Shown: positions 43,739-53,217, counted from the stretch's first letter. The stretch is 64,000 bases of DNA from G963662675 sp963676845 (GCA_963676845.2 CAXXKK010000031.1:62001-126000); one strand, 5' to 3'. Notes: generated by a model not told the origin, from the letters alone. Translations and numbers: made by a program.

Positions 43739-45751
43739 ATGGATTTTAAGATTGTTTCAGCATATAAACCAACAGGCGACCAGCCCGAAGCGATACGTCA
43801 ATTATCGGAGGGAGTTGAGGACGGAACTCGTTTTCAAACTTTGTTAGGTGTTACGGGATCCGGAAAAACTTTTACAATGGCTAATGTTATTGAAAAAGTG
43901 CAGCGGCCAACTTTAATTTTGAGCCATAACAAAACATTAGCGGCTCAGTTGTATAGCGAGATGAAGCAATTTTTTCCAAATAATGCCGTGGAATACTTCG
44001 TCTCATACTACGATTACTATCAGCCTGAGGCCTATCTGCCAACTACTGATACATACATTGAGAAAGACTTGTCAATTAATCAGGATATTGAAAAGCTTCG
44101 CTTGAGTACAACATCGTCACTATTATCCGGGAGGAGAGATGTGATTGTTGTTTCGTCGGTTTCCTGTTTGTATGGTATTGGTAATCCGCAGGACTTTCAT
44201 GCAAATGTAACGGAGGTGAAAACAGGAGAGGAGGTTAATCGAAATCAGTTCCTACATCGTTTGGTAGATGCTCTGTACTCGAGAAATGAGGTTGATTTTC
44301 AACGTGGAAATTTTAGGGTGAAAGGGGACACTGTAGATGTTTACCTTGCTTATGCTGATTATGCGGTTCGGATTATTTTCTGGGGAGATGAGATTGAGGA
44401 AATATATAGCTTTGATCCGGTAGAAGGAACAACAATTGAGAAGCTGGAAAACGCAGTTATTTATCCCGCCAATATTTTTGTGACGACCAAAGAACGTATG
44501 CAGTCATCAATCCGACAAATACAGGATGATTTGTTGAAACAGGTGGACTTTTTTAAGGAGATAGGAAAACCTCTTGAAGCCAAGCGTATTCAGGAGCGAG
44601 TGGAGTATGATATGGAAATGATGCGTGAGTTGGGTTATTGTCCGGGTATTGAAAACTATTCCCGTTATTTTGATGGACGTGAGGCTGGTTCACGCCCTTT
44701 CTGTTTGTTGGATTATTTCCCGGATGACTTTATGACCATACTGGATGAAAGTCATGTGACAATTCCACAGATACGAGCTATGTACGGAGGTGATAATTCC
44801 AGAAAAGTAAATCTCGTGGAATATGGATTTCGTCTCCCTGCAGCTATCGATAACCGTCCGTTAAAATTTGAAGAGTTTGAGAGGCTGGTAAATCAAACGG
44901 TTTTTGTAAGTGCTACTCCTGCCAATTATGAGCTGGAACTTTCGGAAGGAGTTGTTGTGGAGCAAATTATTCGTCCTACAGGGTTACTCGATCCGGTTAT
45001 AGATGTACGTCCTTCAACTAACCAGATTGATGACTTATTGAATGAAATCCATATCCGCATTGAGCGAAATGAACGTATTCTTGTTACAACTCTTACCAAA
45101 CGCATGGCTGAAGAGCTTAGCAAATATCTTGAGAATGTAGGGGTGAAAACCAGTTATATTCATTCTGATGTTGATACGATTGAACGAATCGAGATTATGG
45201 AAGGGCTTCGAAAAGGTATATTTGACGTTTTGGTGGGAATTAATCTTTTGCGAGAAGGATTAGACTTGCCAGAGGTGTCATTGGTGGCCATTATTGATGC
45301 GGATAAAGAAGGATTTTTGCGATCAGAACGTTCATTAACACAGACTGCCGGACGAGCTGCCCGTAACCTGAATGGAATGGTTATCATGTATGCCGATAAG
45401 ATTACTGATTCGATGCAGAAAACCATCGATTCTACAAATTACCGTCGTGCAAAACAGTTAAAGTATAACGAGGAGAATGGCATTACGCCACAGGCTATTG
45501 TAAAACCAACCCGCGAGATTATTGGCTACGAATACAGAAGTGGCAAGCAGTATGTTCCAGGTGAAGAAGAAAAAGCTGATGTTGCTGCCGACCCGGTAGT
45601 TCAGTATATGAGTGTTCCTGCCCTTGAAAAAGCAATTGCAAAAACTAAAAAAGAAATGGATGCAGCTTCCAAACAACTTGACTTTATTGAAGCTGCCCGT
45701 TTGAGAGATGAAATGTATCGTTTACAGGAAATTCTTAAGGAAAAGAAATAG
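43739..45751 (+). CDS. uvrB: Excinuclease ABC subunit B
   Basis: Damage-verification helicase of nucleotide excision repair, 670 residues. The helicase motifs are Walker A GVTGSGKTFT and ILDESH; the beta-hairpin segment is YYDYYQPEAYLPTTDTYIEKD. ETTLTKRMAEEL-type motif V/VI text follows (QTAGRAARN). A C-terminal UVR domain (about 633-668) contacts UvrC. No SOS box of known type is evident; the TGACTCA cluster directly upstream is the only candidate control element. Confidence 0.98.
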   Translation: MDFKIVSAYKPTGDQPEAIRQLSEGVEDGTRFQTLLGVTGSGKTFTMANVIEKVQRPTLILSHNKTLAAQLYSEMKQFFPNNAVEYFVSYYDYYQPEAYLPTTDTYIEKDLSINQDIEKLRLSTTSSLLSGRRDVIVVSSVSCLYGIGNPQDFHANVTEVKTGEEVNRNQFLHRLVDALYSRNEVDFQRGNFRVKGDTVDVYLAYADYAVRIIFWGDEIEEIYSFDPVEGTTIEKLENAVIYPANIFVTTKERMQSSIRQIQDDLLKQVDFFKEIGKPLEAKRIQERVEYDMEMMRELGYCPGIENYSRYFDGREAGSRPFCLLDYFPDDFMTILDESHVTIPQIRAMYGGDNSRKVNLVEYGFRLPAAIDNRPLKFEEFERLVNQTVFVSATPANYELELSEGVVVEQIIRPTGLLDPVIDVRPSTNQIDDLLNEIHIRIERNERILVTTLTKRMAEELSKYLENVGVKTSYIHSDVDTIERIEIMEGLRKGIFDVLVGINLLREGLDLPEVSLVAIIDADKEGFLRSERSLTQTAGRAARNLNGMVIMYADKITDSMQKTIDSTNYRRAKQLKYNEENGITPQAIVKPTREIIGYEYRSGKQYVPGEEEKADVAADPVVQYMSVPALEKAIAKTKKEMDAASKQLDFIEAARLRDEMYRLQEILKEKK

Positions 45752-45772
45752 TTCCTGTTTTTTTAAGAACCT

Positions 45773-48208
45773 TTATTTTGGGTCTTCATTTTTTACTTTG
45801 TTGTAGGGGATACAGAAGCGGAATGTGCTTCCTTCTCCAAGTTTAGACTCAACAGTGATTTTTCCATTTAGCGCATTTACATATGCATTTACGATAGAAA
45901 GCCCAATCCCTATTCCTTCATATTTTCTTGTTGGACCTGTTTTAACTTGCATAAATTGATTGAATATTAAATCAAGTTTATCTGAAGGAATACCTATTCC
46001 ACTATCTTTTATGTAAAAGTACACTTTATCTTCTTCAATATAATTGCCGATTTCAATAAATCCATCTTCAGTAAATTTAATAGCATTGCTGATAAGATTT
46101 TGTATGATGGAGTCTAGTTTGGCTTTATCTGTTTCAATGATTGCTGAAGTTCCGGATATTTGATTTGATATTTTGAATTTTATATTTTTTCGTTGTGCTT
46201 CAATTTTAAAGACATCATGGTGAAATTGTATCAAGTTTGATAAATCAACTTGTTGGATACGTAGACTGATATCTCCAATCTCTATCTTTGATATTTCAAT
46301 TATTTTGTTAATTGTGTCAATCAGTCTTTCTCCGCTAAGTTTAATTGTTGAGTTGTAATTTTTTCTTGTATCATGGGAAATATCAGGTTCTTCAAGAAGA
46401 CTGGAAAAACCAATAACAGCGTTAAGAGGCGTTCGTATTTCATGAGATATATTCATGAGAAAAGTTGACTTTAATAAATCGCTTTCTTCTGCTTTTTCCT
46501 TTGCTTTAATTAATTCACGTTCTTTTTTTATTTGTTGGCTAACGTCAATAACAGCTCCAACAACTTTGATAACTTCTCCGTTATTCATAAAGGGTTGAGT
46601 TGTTGTTCTAATCCATTTCTTTTTCCCTTTATGTGATTTAAAAGGAAATGTAAAATCGTAGCCTATGCCTTCTCTAACGCATCTTTGGAATGCATTAAGG
46701 ATTTTATTTCTATCTTTTTTGTAGAAGCACTCAAGACTTTTGTCTAGAGAATCAATTTTAGTATTAACTTTCAGATCATGAATATTGTATAGTTCTTTTG
46801 TCCAAAACATTTTTTTCTCTTTGATGAGATAATCCCAGCCGCCAATATGGGATATCTTTTGAATCTCATTAAGTAAGAGCTCGCTTCTCTCCAATTCTTT
46901 TTTTGCATTTAGAATCTCCTGCTCTCTGATTTTTTGTATAGTGATGTCTTCAATGACCCCCAGTATCTTTTTTGAGTTACGATGTTTCTCTTCTAAAAGT
47001 ATAGCGACATGTTTTATCCAGATTTCTCCTTTTATTGGATGATGGTATCGATATTCAAGAGATGTTTTTTCTTTTGTCCTGTTGTATATGTCATTATGTA
47101 TAGATGTTGCATTTTTTTTATCGTTTTCATTAATATGAGCTAACCAAAAGTTAGATAATTTTCGATTAAAATTTGTTTCTCTAAATCCCAATATGTTCAT
47201 AGCCTTTTTGTTGACATAGTCAATGTTTGCATTTTCTCCGGATGTAATGTAATACCCCAGTTCTGCAATTTCCATTGCAGTTTTTAATTGGATTTGTTGC
47301 TTATGTTCATCTATTTCAGAGGTTTTAATTTCCGTTATATCTTTAAAAAAAGCTTTTGTTTCTATATCTCCATGCTTGTTTTTAATCCTTTCAGCATTTA
47401 AGGACATCCAAAAAATAGATTTGTCTTTTCGTATGCCAAGTCCAATCCAATCGTTTATTTTCCCATCTTTTTTTAGAAATTTAAGAACAGTTTCTCTTTC
47501 CTGGGGATTGGCATAGAGGATTATTGCATTTTTACCAATGATTTCGTTTTTTGAAGAAAACCGGTAGATTTTTAAGACAGTCGGATTGGCGTAGGTAATT
47601 ACCCCATTTTTATCTACATGGATACATGCTTCTTCTAACTTGTTGATGGATGATGGGAAAATATTGTTTCTTTCTTTTTCTGTATTTTCTATCTCATAGG
47701 TTATGTCTTGTCCTCTGGCATGAACATGTTCTATAGTGCCTTCATCGCTAATTCCTGCAACTAGATTCCAGTGAATCCATCTCAGCCCCAGTTTTGTCAT
47801 TTGTTGAAGATTAATTTCGCACTTATGTGGGGGAAGGATTAATGATTCTAGTGTATTCTTGATTTTTATTATTGTATTGGGGAAAACAGAAGAAAAAAGG
47901 TTTATATCCTGTAACTCTTTATGATTGATACCGAAAAGCTGGCAGAAATTTTGATTGGCCTCAATAAGCAGTCCCTCTAGGTCACTTTTGAAAATTAATT
48001 CATTTCTATTCGATTTTTTTTTGTGTTCGGTAGGATATGGGATGTTATTTTGTTCGAGATTGAATGGTGAAAAAGCGTCATGTTGAACAATGCTCTTAAG
48101 ATTGTTATATGACTCTTTTAGTATCTGATTTTCTTTTTTAATGGTATTAATTTCATTAATGAGTTCTGTATTTGTTTTTTTTTGAGATTGCTTATTTGGG
48201 GTATGCAT
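45773..48208 (-). CDS. Multi-PAS sensor histidine kinase (soluble, orphan)
   Basis: 811 residues without membrane helices or signal. An N-terminal coiled coil (about 10-45) is followed by at least four PAS-like units: ESDLEGLLIEANQNF-type near 70, HVDKNGVITYANPTV near 200, ISTGENANIDYVNKKA-type near 315 and GGWDYLIKEKKMFWT near 455. A PAC-linked HisKA (NISHEIRTPLNAVIGFSSLL) and a HATPase domain (NLISNAIKFTEDG, GIGIGLSIVNAYV) complete the protein. It has no receiver domain and no adjacent regulator. Signals could be redox or small-molecule ligands sensed in the cytoplasm. Confidence 0.92.
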   Translation of the reverse strand: MHTPNKQSQKKTNTELINEINTIKKENQILKESYNNLKSIVQHDAFSPFNLEQNNIPYPTEHKKKSNRNELIFKSDLEGLLIEANQNFCQLFGINHKELQDINLFSSVFPNTIIKIKNTLESLILPPHKCEINLQQMTKLGLRWIHWNLVAGISDEGTIEHVHARGQDITYEIENTEKERNNIFPSSINKLEEACIHVDKNGVITYANPTVLKIYRFSSKNEIIGKNAIILYANPQERETVLKFLKKDGKINDWIGLGIRKDKSIFWMSLNAERIKNKHGDIETKAFFKDITEIKTSEIDEHKQQIQLKTAMEIAELGYYITSGENANIDYVNKKAMNILGFRETNFNRKLSNFWLAHINENDKKNATSIHNDIYNRTKEKTSLEYRYHHPIKGEIWIKHVAILLEEKHRNSKKILGVIEDITIQKIREQEILNAKKELERSELLLNEIQKISHIGGWDYLIKEKKMFWTKELYNIHDLKVNTKIDSLDKSLECFYKKDRNKILNAFQRCVREGIGYDFTFPFKSHKGKKKWIRTTTQPFMNNGEVIKVVGAVIDVSQQIKKERELIKAKEKAEESDLLKSTFLMNISHEIRTPLNAVIGFSSLLEEPDISHDTRKNYNSTIKLSGERLIDTINKIIEISKIEIGDISLRIQQVDLSNLIQFHHDVFKIEAQRKNIKFKISNQISGTSAIIETDKAKLDSIIQNLISNAIKFTEDGFIEIGNYIEEDKVYFYIKDSGIGIPSDKLDLIFNQFMQVKTGPTRKYEGIGIGLSIVNAYVNALNGKITVESKLGEGSTFRFCIPYNKVKNEDPK

Positions 48209-48574
48209 AATTTAAGTCTCGTGTTGGTTTAGGTAAAATAAATTCGCATTGAATAGTTGTTGGTTGTGCAAAACAATATAGTATTTTTATGCGGTAGTTT
48301 TAGTGATTGTAGCCCATGATTTTATCGATTGATCTTTAATTTGATGATTTCAGTATTTGTTTTATGTTATTAATGTTGATTAACAGTTTCTGTTTTTGCC
48401 GTTAAAAAAGACCTATTTGTATTGCAAATCTGAGATTAATATTATGTGTTTGTTTGATTTATGATCTGAAAAAAAATACAGAATCATGTTATGTTTTTAG
48501 CTTTTGTTTCTTTATAAAGAAAAATGTTCTGTTTCTTTATATTTATATCGTTTAAACCTTAAATCATATTAAAA
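48209..48574. other. Intergenic region upstream of the esterase gene
   Basis: 366 bp without a gene. A near-consensus -7 element TAgctTTTG (48498-48506, spacer one base long) is followed by a perfect 16-bp palindrome TTTCTTTATAAAGAAA (48507-48522). The 11-mer GTTTCTTTATA is repeated at 48506-48516 and 48531-48541. These could form an operator or leader structure for the esterase gene. Confidence 0.45.
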
Positions 48575-49750
48575 ATGAAAAACTTAATTAAATCTAAAAT
48601 TACCTTGCTTTGTCTTCTTGTGTTTGCAAGTTCTGCTATTGTAAGGGCGCAGCAGGCTCATGTAAATCAGGATTGGAATCCTCATAAAAACACTGAAAAT
48701 ATTACTCCATTCATGGCACGTGTTATTTCGCCTGAAGTAACTGATGATCAAATGGTAACATTCAGAATGTTGGCACCAGAAGCTGATGAAGTTTTAGTGT
48801 CAGGAGGGATTCTTCGTCCTTTAGGAGAAAGTAATCCCATTCCGATGGTGAAAGGTGACGATGGAGTATGGGAAGTAACTGTTGGGCCTGTAAAGCCAAA
48901 TATTTATAAATATTATCTGGTTGTTGATGGTGTACAGGTCGTTGATCCTAGCAATACCTTTGGTGGATTTGCTAATCAACCTGGTTACAGTGTGGTAGTT
49001 GTACATGGAGATGGCCCTGCATGGTACGATCCTCAGAATGTCCCTCACGGAGCAGTAACTCGTCATTTTTATCATTCAGATGTGACAAATGGAGAGCGTG
49101 AAATGTATGTATATACTCCTCCTGGTTACAGTGCTGATAAAGAATATCCAGTCCTTTATTTGATGGGTGGTTCCGGAGAAGTGGCATCAACATGGTCAAC
49201 TGATGGACGAGTGAATTTTATTATGGATAATATGTTGGCAGAGGGAACTGTTGAGCCAATGATTATTGCTATGCCAAATAATCAGGTTGTAAATCGTATG
49301 GATCCCGATCATACTCCAAAATCATTTGATCTTTTTGAAAAAGAACTTGCAGACGAGATTGTTCCGTTTGTTGATGAGAATTATAGTACAATTAAAGATC
49401 GTCATAGCAGAGCAATTGCTGGTTTGTCAATGGGGGGACGTCATACCCAAATTGATGGTTTCCGAAATCTTGATTTATTTGCATCATTTGGTATTTTAAG
49501 TGCGGCAGAATCTTTCGACCTTGTTCCTGGTGTGTTCGATGATCCTAATTTGAATGATAAAGTGGATTACTTATTTGTTGGAGCAGGTACAGGTGAAACT
49601 ACACCTGGCTCAAGACAGGAAGTTTTTCATGAAGATTTACTTGAAAAAGGAGTAGATCATGAGTATTACATTGGAAGTGATGGAGCTCATGACTTTATAA
49701 CATGGAGGCACTTATTGTATTATAAATTTCTTCCCAATTTGTGGAAGTAA
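48575..49750 (+). CDS. Secreted CE1-type esterase with N-terminal carbohydrate-binding-like domain
   Basis: 391 residues with a signal peptide (about 1-25). An Ig-like E-set domain of the CBM48 type (about 45-140, VTFRMLAPEADEVLVSGG and YKYYLVVDGVQVVDP) precedes an alpha/beta hydrolase of the feruloyl/acetyl-xylan esterase group. The nucleophile is Ser285 in GLSMGG and the histidine lies in GAHDFITWRH. Such enzymes cut feruloyl or acetyl esters from plant or algal polysaccharides, and they occur in Bacteroidota glycan clusters. No other glycan genes are adjacent here. Substrate is inferred from family only. Confidence 0.9.
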   Translation: MKNLIKSKITLLCLLVFASSAIVRAQQAHVNQDWNPHKNTENITPFMARVISPEVTDDQMVTFRMLAPEADEVLVSGGILRPLGESNPIPMVKGDDGVWEVTVGPVKPNIYKYYLVVDGVQVVDPSNTFGGFANQPGYSVVVVHGDGPAWYDPQNVPHGAVTRHFYHSDVTNGEREMYVYTPPGYSADKEYPVLYLMGGSGEVASTWSTDGRVNFIMDNMLAEGTVEPMIIAMPNNQVVNRMDPDHTPKSFDLFEKELADEIVPFVDENYSTIKDRHSRAIAGLSMGGRHTQIDGFRNLDLFASFGILSAAESFDLVPGVFDDPNLNDKVDYLFVGAGTGETTPGSRQEVFHEDLLEKGVDHEYYIGSDGAHDFITWRHLLYYKFLPNLWK

Positions 49751-49784
49751 AAATCTTTTGACGTTGATATAGATGTCAGATGAA

Positions 49785-49817
49785 AGGACTCCTTCAGTCA
49801 ATGAAGGAGTCTTTTTT
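49785..49817 (+). terminator. Terminator of the esterase gene
   Basis: Stem GACTCCTTca / atGAAGGAGTC around GTCA, followed by a T tract. Confidence 0.88.
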
Positions 49818-49953
49818 ATGGATGTTTGTTGCTTTTCTATGGTTTTTATGCAACTCCTAAACATGAATTATTTGTAAAGTTCTTTCTGATTTTCATTTTT
49901 AATATGTAGATATGTGGATGATAATATATTTTCACATTGAAAACTATTTTTTT

Positions 49954-50211
49954 ATGAGAACATACAATTTTAAGAAACTTGAGATTAAACCTCAGGGAAC
50001 ATGGATTTCCCGACTTTTAAAATCAGAACATGCAAAAAAAACGGTAAAGTATGCTACCGCAGGGGCTGTAATTGGCTATATGCTGTTTTTCTTTTCAGAT
50101 GCTGAAGGATCGGGCATGTATTGGAGTGATGAAGCTTTGTCAAACGTAATTATGGGGTTGGGCTTTGGTATTTTTCTTACGAATAGCCCTTGTGCCCGGG
50201 GAAAGTGCTAA
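49954..50211 (+). CDS. Small membrane protein of unknown function
   Basis: 85 residues from ATG 49954 (MRTYNFKKLEIKPQG). The open frame begins 42 bp earlier, but those codons lack a better start. One or two hydrophobic segments (about 33-50 and 62-75) flank an acidic loop (DAEGSGMYWSDEA), and the C-terminus carries two cysteines (SPCARGKC). Not recognised. It stands between the esterase terminator and the ribosomal operon. Confidence 0.55.
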   Translation: MRTYNFKKLEIKPQGTWISRLLKSEHAKKTVKYATAGAVIGYMLFFFSDAEGSGMYWSDEALSNVIMGLGFGIFLTNSPCARGKC

Positions 50212-50351
50212 AGACTAGTATTTTGCTAGTTTTGCGGTCGTTTATTGCTTTTGAAATACTTTTGTTTTCGTTCTATTTTGCTTGAAAATAAAAACATTTT
50301 GATTTTGAAAGATTTACTTGATGAAAAAAGACAAAAAAACTTCTCCTACAA

Positions 50352-50383
50352 TTTGATTATTTCAATTAAAACCACTTATTTTG
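50352..50383 (+). promoter_or_regulatory. Probable promoter of the rpmB-rpmG operon
   Basis: TTTG (50352-50355) is followed about 21 bp later by TATTTTG, which is the -7 consensus with a spacer one base short. It is about 45 bp before rpmB. Confidence 0.45.
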
Positions 50384-50426
50384 CGAACTGTTTGAAAAAC
50401 GTGTGATTCAGTAAAAATATTAGACA

Positions 50427-50669
50427 ATGGCAAGAATTTGTCAAATTACCGGTAAAAAAGCGATGGTGGGAAACAATGTATCTCACTCAAATAGAAGGAC
50501 AAAACGTCGTTTTAGTCCAAATCTATTCAATAAAAAGTTCTATCTTCCAGAAGAGGACAGATGGATAACATTGACTGTTTCTGCAGCAGGATTGCGTACC
50601 ATTAATAAAAATGGATTAGGCGCATCTTTGAAAGCAGCGCAAGAAAAGGGATTCGTAACGAATATTTAA
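50427..50669 (+). CDS. rpmB: 50S ribosomal protein L28
   Basis: 80 residues; bL28 features are ARICQITGKKAMVGNNVSHSNRRTKRRF and the C-terminal LRTINKNG. No zinc-binding cysteine pairs are present beyond Cys5, so it is the zinc-independent form. First gene of a three-gene ribosomal operon; 11 bp to rpmG. Confidence 0.98.
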   Translation: MARICQITGKKAMVGNNVSHSNRRTKRRFSPNLFNKKFYLPEEDRWITLTVSAAGLRTINKNGLGASLKAAQEKGFVTNI

Positions 50670-50680
50670 AGGAGTAAAAA

Positions 50681-50863
50681 ATGGCTAAGAAAGGTAATAG
50701 GGTTCAAGTTATTTTGGAATGTACCGAGCATAAACAAAGTGGTGTTGCGGGTACTTCAAGGTACATTACTACCAAAAACAGGAAAAATACTCCTGATCGT
50801 TTGGAGTTGAAAAAGTACAATCCAATTTTGAAAAAAGTAACTGTTCACCGAGAAATTAAATAA
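50681..50863 (+). CDS. rpmG: 50S ribosomal protein L33
   Basis: 60 residues of bL33, with ILECTEHKQSG, RYITTKNRKNTPDRLELKKY and the closing VTVHREIK. It has a single cysteine, so it is the zinc-free form. A good GGAG precedes it. It lies between rpmB and the DUF4295 gene. Confidence 0.97.
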   Translation: MAKKGNRVQVILECTEHKQSGVAGTSRYITTKNRKNTPDRLELKKYNPILKKVTVHREIK

Positions 50864-50871
50864 TTTGAGAT

Positions 50872-51024
50872 ATGGCAAAGAAAGCAGTTGCATCATTGCA
50901 AAAAGGAGCCGGTAAAGGTTACGCAAAAGTAATCAAGATGGTAAAATCGGATAAAACCGGAGCTTACACATTTCAAGAAGGTGTAGTGCCAAACGAAATG
51001 GTTAAAGATTATTTCAAAAAGTAA
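50872..51024 (+). CDS. DUF4295 ribosomal protein (bL38), 50 residues
   Basis: Too short for routine calling, but supported by a clean frame from ATG 50872 to TAA 51024, eight bases after the rpmG stop. The sequence is basic (MAKKAVASLQKGAGKGYAKV, then VVPNEMVKDYFKK at the end). It matches the DUF4295 family found only in Bacteroidota, always beside rpmG. To my knowledge it was reported as a new large-subunit protein, named bL38, in the Flavobacterium johnsoniae ribosome structure. It probably binds rRNA in the large subunit. A terminator follows. Confidence 0.9.
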   Translation: MAKKAVASLQKGAGKGYAKVIKMVKSDKTGAYTFQEGVVPNEMVKDYFKK

Positions 51025-51042
51025 AATATTTTTGCTTACTAG

Positions 51043-51079
51043 AAAAGCTTTCACTTTATAGGTGAAAGCTTTTTTTTTT
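51043..51079 (+). terminator. Terminator of the rpmB-rpmG-DUF4295 operon
   Basis: Stem AAAGCTTTCAC / GTGAAAGCTTT with a seven-base loop, followed by a long T tract. Confidence 0.93.
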
Positions 51080-51087
51080 GTCCATTT

Positions 51088-51861
51088 TTATAGTAAAGGC
51101 GACTTTTCTGGCAGAAATTTCCAAAATCGTTTAGGCATATGCTGTCGCTGAAGCTTTAGGTTTTTTCGTTCTTTAATATTAATGTGGTCAAAATAGGATT
51201 TCCATAAAATCTGATACGTTTCTTCCTTTTCCTCCAGAATGTTTTCATTGACTTTTCCATTTGTTTCAGAAAAAGTCTTTTCGGTAAGAGTTACTTCTTG
51301 TGTGTTATGCAAGTTGTAATAGAATCCATAATCACGTAGCAGATCGTAAATGAGCCAATGTTGGTCGGCAAAGCGGTTTTTAAAATGATTGAGAACCAGC
51401 GGAAGCACATCGTATTCGGGTTCAATTGCCGCAAAGTAAATGTTGTCTTTAGTTTGCTGAAAACGTATAAACTGCATCATGCGCATCGCTTCACGCATAA
51501 CCTGGCGTTTGATTTTTTTTAATTGAAGGACATCTTGGTCCCCAAAATCAGTTTCAATGCTTCTGTGTGAGTCAAATATGCGCCTGATAAAACGGTAAAG
51601 CTTCATCTCAATTCCGGCTTCATTCGAAAGAAAGACAGTATAGGGGAGGTCTTTATTTTTAGCATGAAGTTTTTTGTATAGCGCTTTCCAAACCCGACTC
51701 GATTTTTCTTCGTTTGTTGTGATGGTCTGGTTTTCTTCAAACAAATTCTCCTGGTAATTTGATTCTTTACAAATATCAGTTGGGATAATCTTCTGAGAAT
51801 AACATTCAAAAACTACAGTTAGAAAACCCTCAAAACTTCCGTCGTAAATTAAAAAGGCCAT
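51088..51861 (-). CDS. DUF4130 / TIGR03915-type putative DNA metabolism protein
   Basis: 257 residues. The opening FLIYDGSFEGFLTVVFECY and the RQVMREAMRMMQFIRFQQTKDNIYFAAIEPEYDVLPLVLNHFKNRFADQHWLIYD segment identify the TIGR03915 family, which pairs with the TIGR03916 radical SAM protein across many phyla. Its C-terminal tail is basic (KNLKLQRQHMPKRFWKFLP), which suits nucleic-acid contact. In some genomes the domain is fused to uracil-DNA-glycosylase-like proteins. It follows the radical SAM gene by four bases, so the two are made together. Enzymatic role is unproven. Confidence 0.85.
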   Translation of the reverse strand: MAFLIYDGSFEGFLTVVFECYSQKIIPTDICKESNYQENLFEENQTITTNEEKSSRVWKALYKKLHAKNKDLPYTVFLSNEAGIEMKLYRFIRRIFDSHRSIETDFGDQDVLQLKKIKRQVMREAMRMMQFIRFQQTKDNIYFAAIEPEYDVLPLVLNHFKNRFADQHWLIYDLLRDYGFYYNLHNTQEVTLTEKTFSETNGKVNENILEEKEETYQILWKSYFDHINIKERKNLKLQRQHMPKRFWKFLPEKSPLL

Positions 51862-51865
51862 ATTA

Positions 51866-53173
51866 CTAATCTTTGTAATGAAGTTGTTTTGCTGATTTCA
51901 ATTCAGGCTGGTTGAAATAAAACAAGCTGAGTTGTGTGTCTTCTGCTTTTATCCGTTTTGATTTGCTGGTATGGATAATGTGCTGTCTTAGTCTATCGGC
52001 TTCCCAATCTTTTAAGTGTGAAGGAAGTTCATTGCAGGTAATAAAGTATTGTGCCCGTTTCATAACTATCCCAATTTTTTTAAGATGATAACTGGTAAGC
52101 TTTCTGAAGCGCCGGGCATCCATAATCATCTTTGCCGATTGAACACCAATTCCGGGGACACGCAAAATCATTTCATAATCAGCATGGTTAATATCAACAG
52201 GGAAAAGATGAAGATTCCGGATGGCATAAGCCAGTTTGGGATCAATCTCTAAATCTAAAAAAGGTTGATCATCTGTAAGAATTTCTTCCGCCTTAAAATG
52301 ATAAAAACGCATGAGCCAGTCGCTTTGATAAAGCCTGTTTTCACGCACAAGCGGGGGCGACTGAATTGCCGGAAGTCGCAGGTCATATTCGTTTACTGGA
52401 ATATATCCGGAATAATATACGCGCTTTAGTTGTTGTTGCCCGTAAAAGTTGGAGGCAAGCCTGAGGATTTGTTGGTCGCTATCAGGAGTGGCTCCTACAA
52501 TGAGTTGGGTGCTTTGTCCTGCAGGTGTAAACTGAGGAGCTTTTCGGAACTTTTTTCGTTCTTCCTTGTAAACCTGAATTCCCTCTTTAATTTGGTTCAT
52601 GGGCTGTAAGACCGAACTAAAACTTTTTTCGGGAGCCAATTTTAACAGTTGTTGTTCTGTTGGTATTTCAATGTTTACACTCATGCGGTCGGTATAACGT
52701 CCGGCTTCCTGTATCAGTTGCTGACTAGCGCCGGGAATGGCTTTAATATGTATATAGCCGTTGTAGCGTTCTTCAAGGCGAAGCTTCTTGGTTACCTGCA
52801 TGAGCCGTTCCATGGTAAAGTCGGGGTTTTTAATCACCCCGGAACTTAAGAACAGACCTTCAATGTAATTTCTGCGGTAAAAACTGATTGTTAAGTCAAC
52901 AATTTCCTGAACCGAGAAACTGGCTCGGGGCAGATCATTGCTTCGGCGGTTGATACAATAAGCACAGTCGTAGATGCAATAATTGCTCATAAGGATTTTT
53001 AGCAGACTTACACATCTTCCGTCGTCGGTAAAACTATGGCATATTCCGCAAGCAACCGCGTTTCCTAATCCACCTTTCGTGTTTCTGCGGTTATTTCCAC
53101 TCGAAGAACAGGAAACATCGTACTTGGCTGCATCTGCCAATATTTTTAGTTTTTCTTCAATGCTTTGTTTCAT
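51866..53173 (-). CDS. Putative DNA modification/repair radical SAM protein (TIGR03916 type)
   Basis: 435 residues. The radical SAM cluster ligands are Cys66, Cys70 and Cys73 in NYCIYDCAYC. Four more cysteines before them (22, 42, 45 and 54; ACGIC and GRC) could bind a second metal centre. The SAM barrel follows (IEGLFLSSGVI, GYIHIKAIPGAS). The C-terminal part has a helix-hairpin-helix (VDINHADYEMILRVPGIGVQSAKMI, about 330-355) that binds DNA non-specifically. This domain set suggests radical chemistry on DNA, such as lesion reversal or base modification. The likely promoter overlaps operators of the divergent LexA-like repressor. Confidence 0.88.
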   Translation of the reverse strand: MKQSIEEKLKILADAAKYDVSCSSSGNNRRNTKGGLGNAVACGICHSFTDDGRCVSLLKILMSNYCIYDCAYCINRRSNDLPRASFSVQEIVDLTISFYRRNYIEGLFLSSGVIKNPDFTMERLMQVTKKLRLEERYNGYIHIKAIPGASQQLIQEAGRYTDRMSVNIEIPTEQQLLKLAPEKSFSSVLQPMNQIKEGIQVYKEERKKFRKAPQFTPAGQSTQLIVGATPDSDQQILRLASNFYGQQQLKRVYYSGYIPVNEYDLRLPAIQSPPLVRENRLYQSDWLMRFYHFKAEEILTDDQPFLDLEIDPKLAYAIRNLHLFPVDINHADYEMILRVPGIGVQSAKMIMDARRFRKLTSYHLKKIGIVMKRAQYFITCNELPSHLKDWEADRLRQHIIHTSKSKRIKAEDTQLSLFYFNQPELKSAKQLHYKD

Positions 53174-53217
53174 GATCAGCTATATTTACATGGAGTTATT
53201 GCTATAGCGCACAAAAA

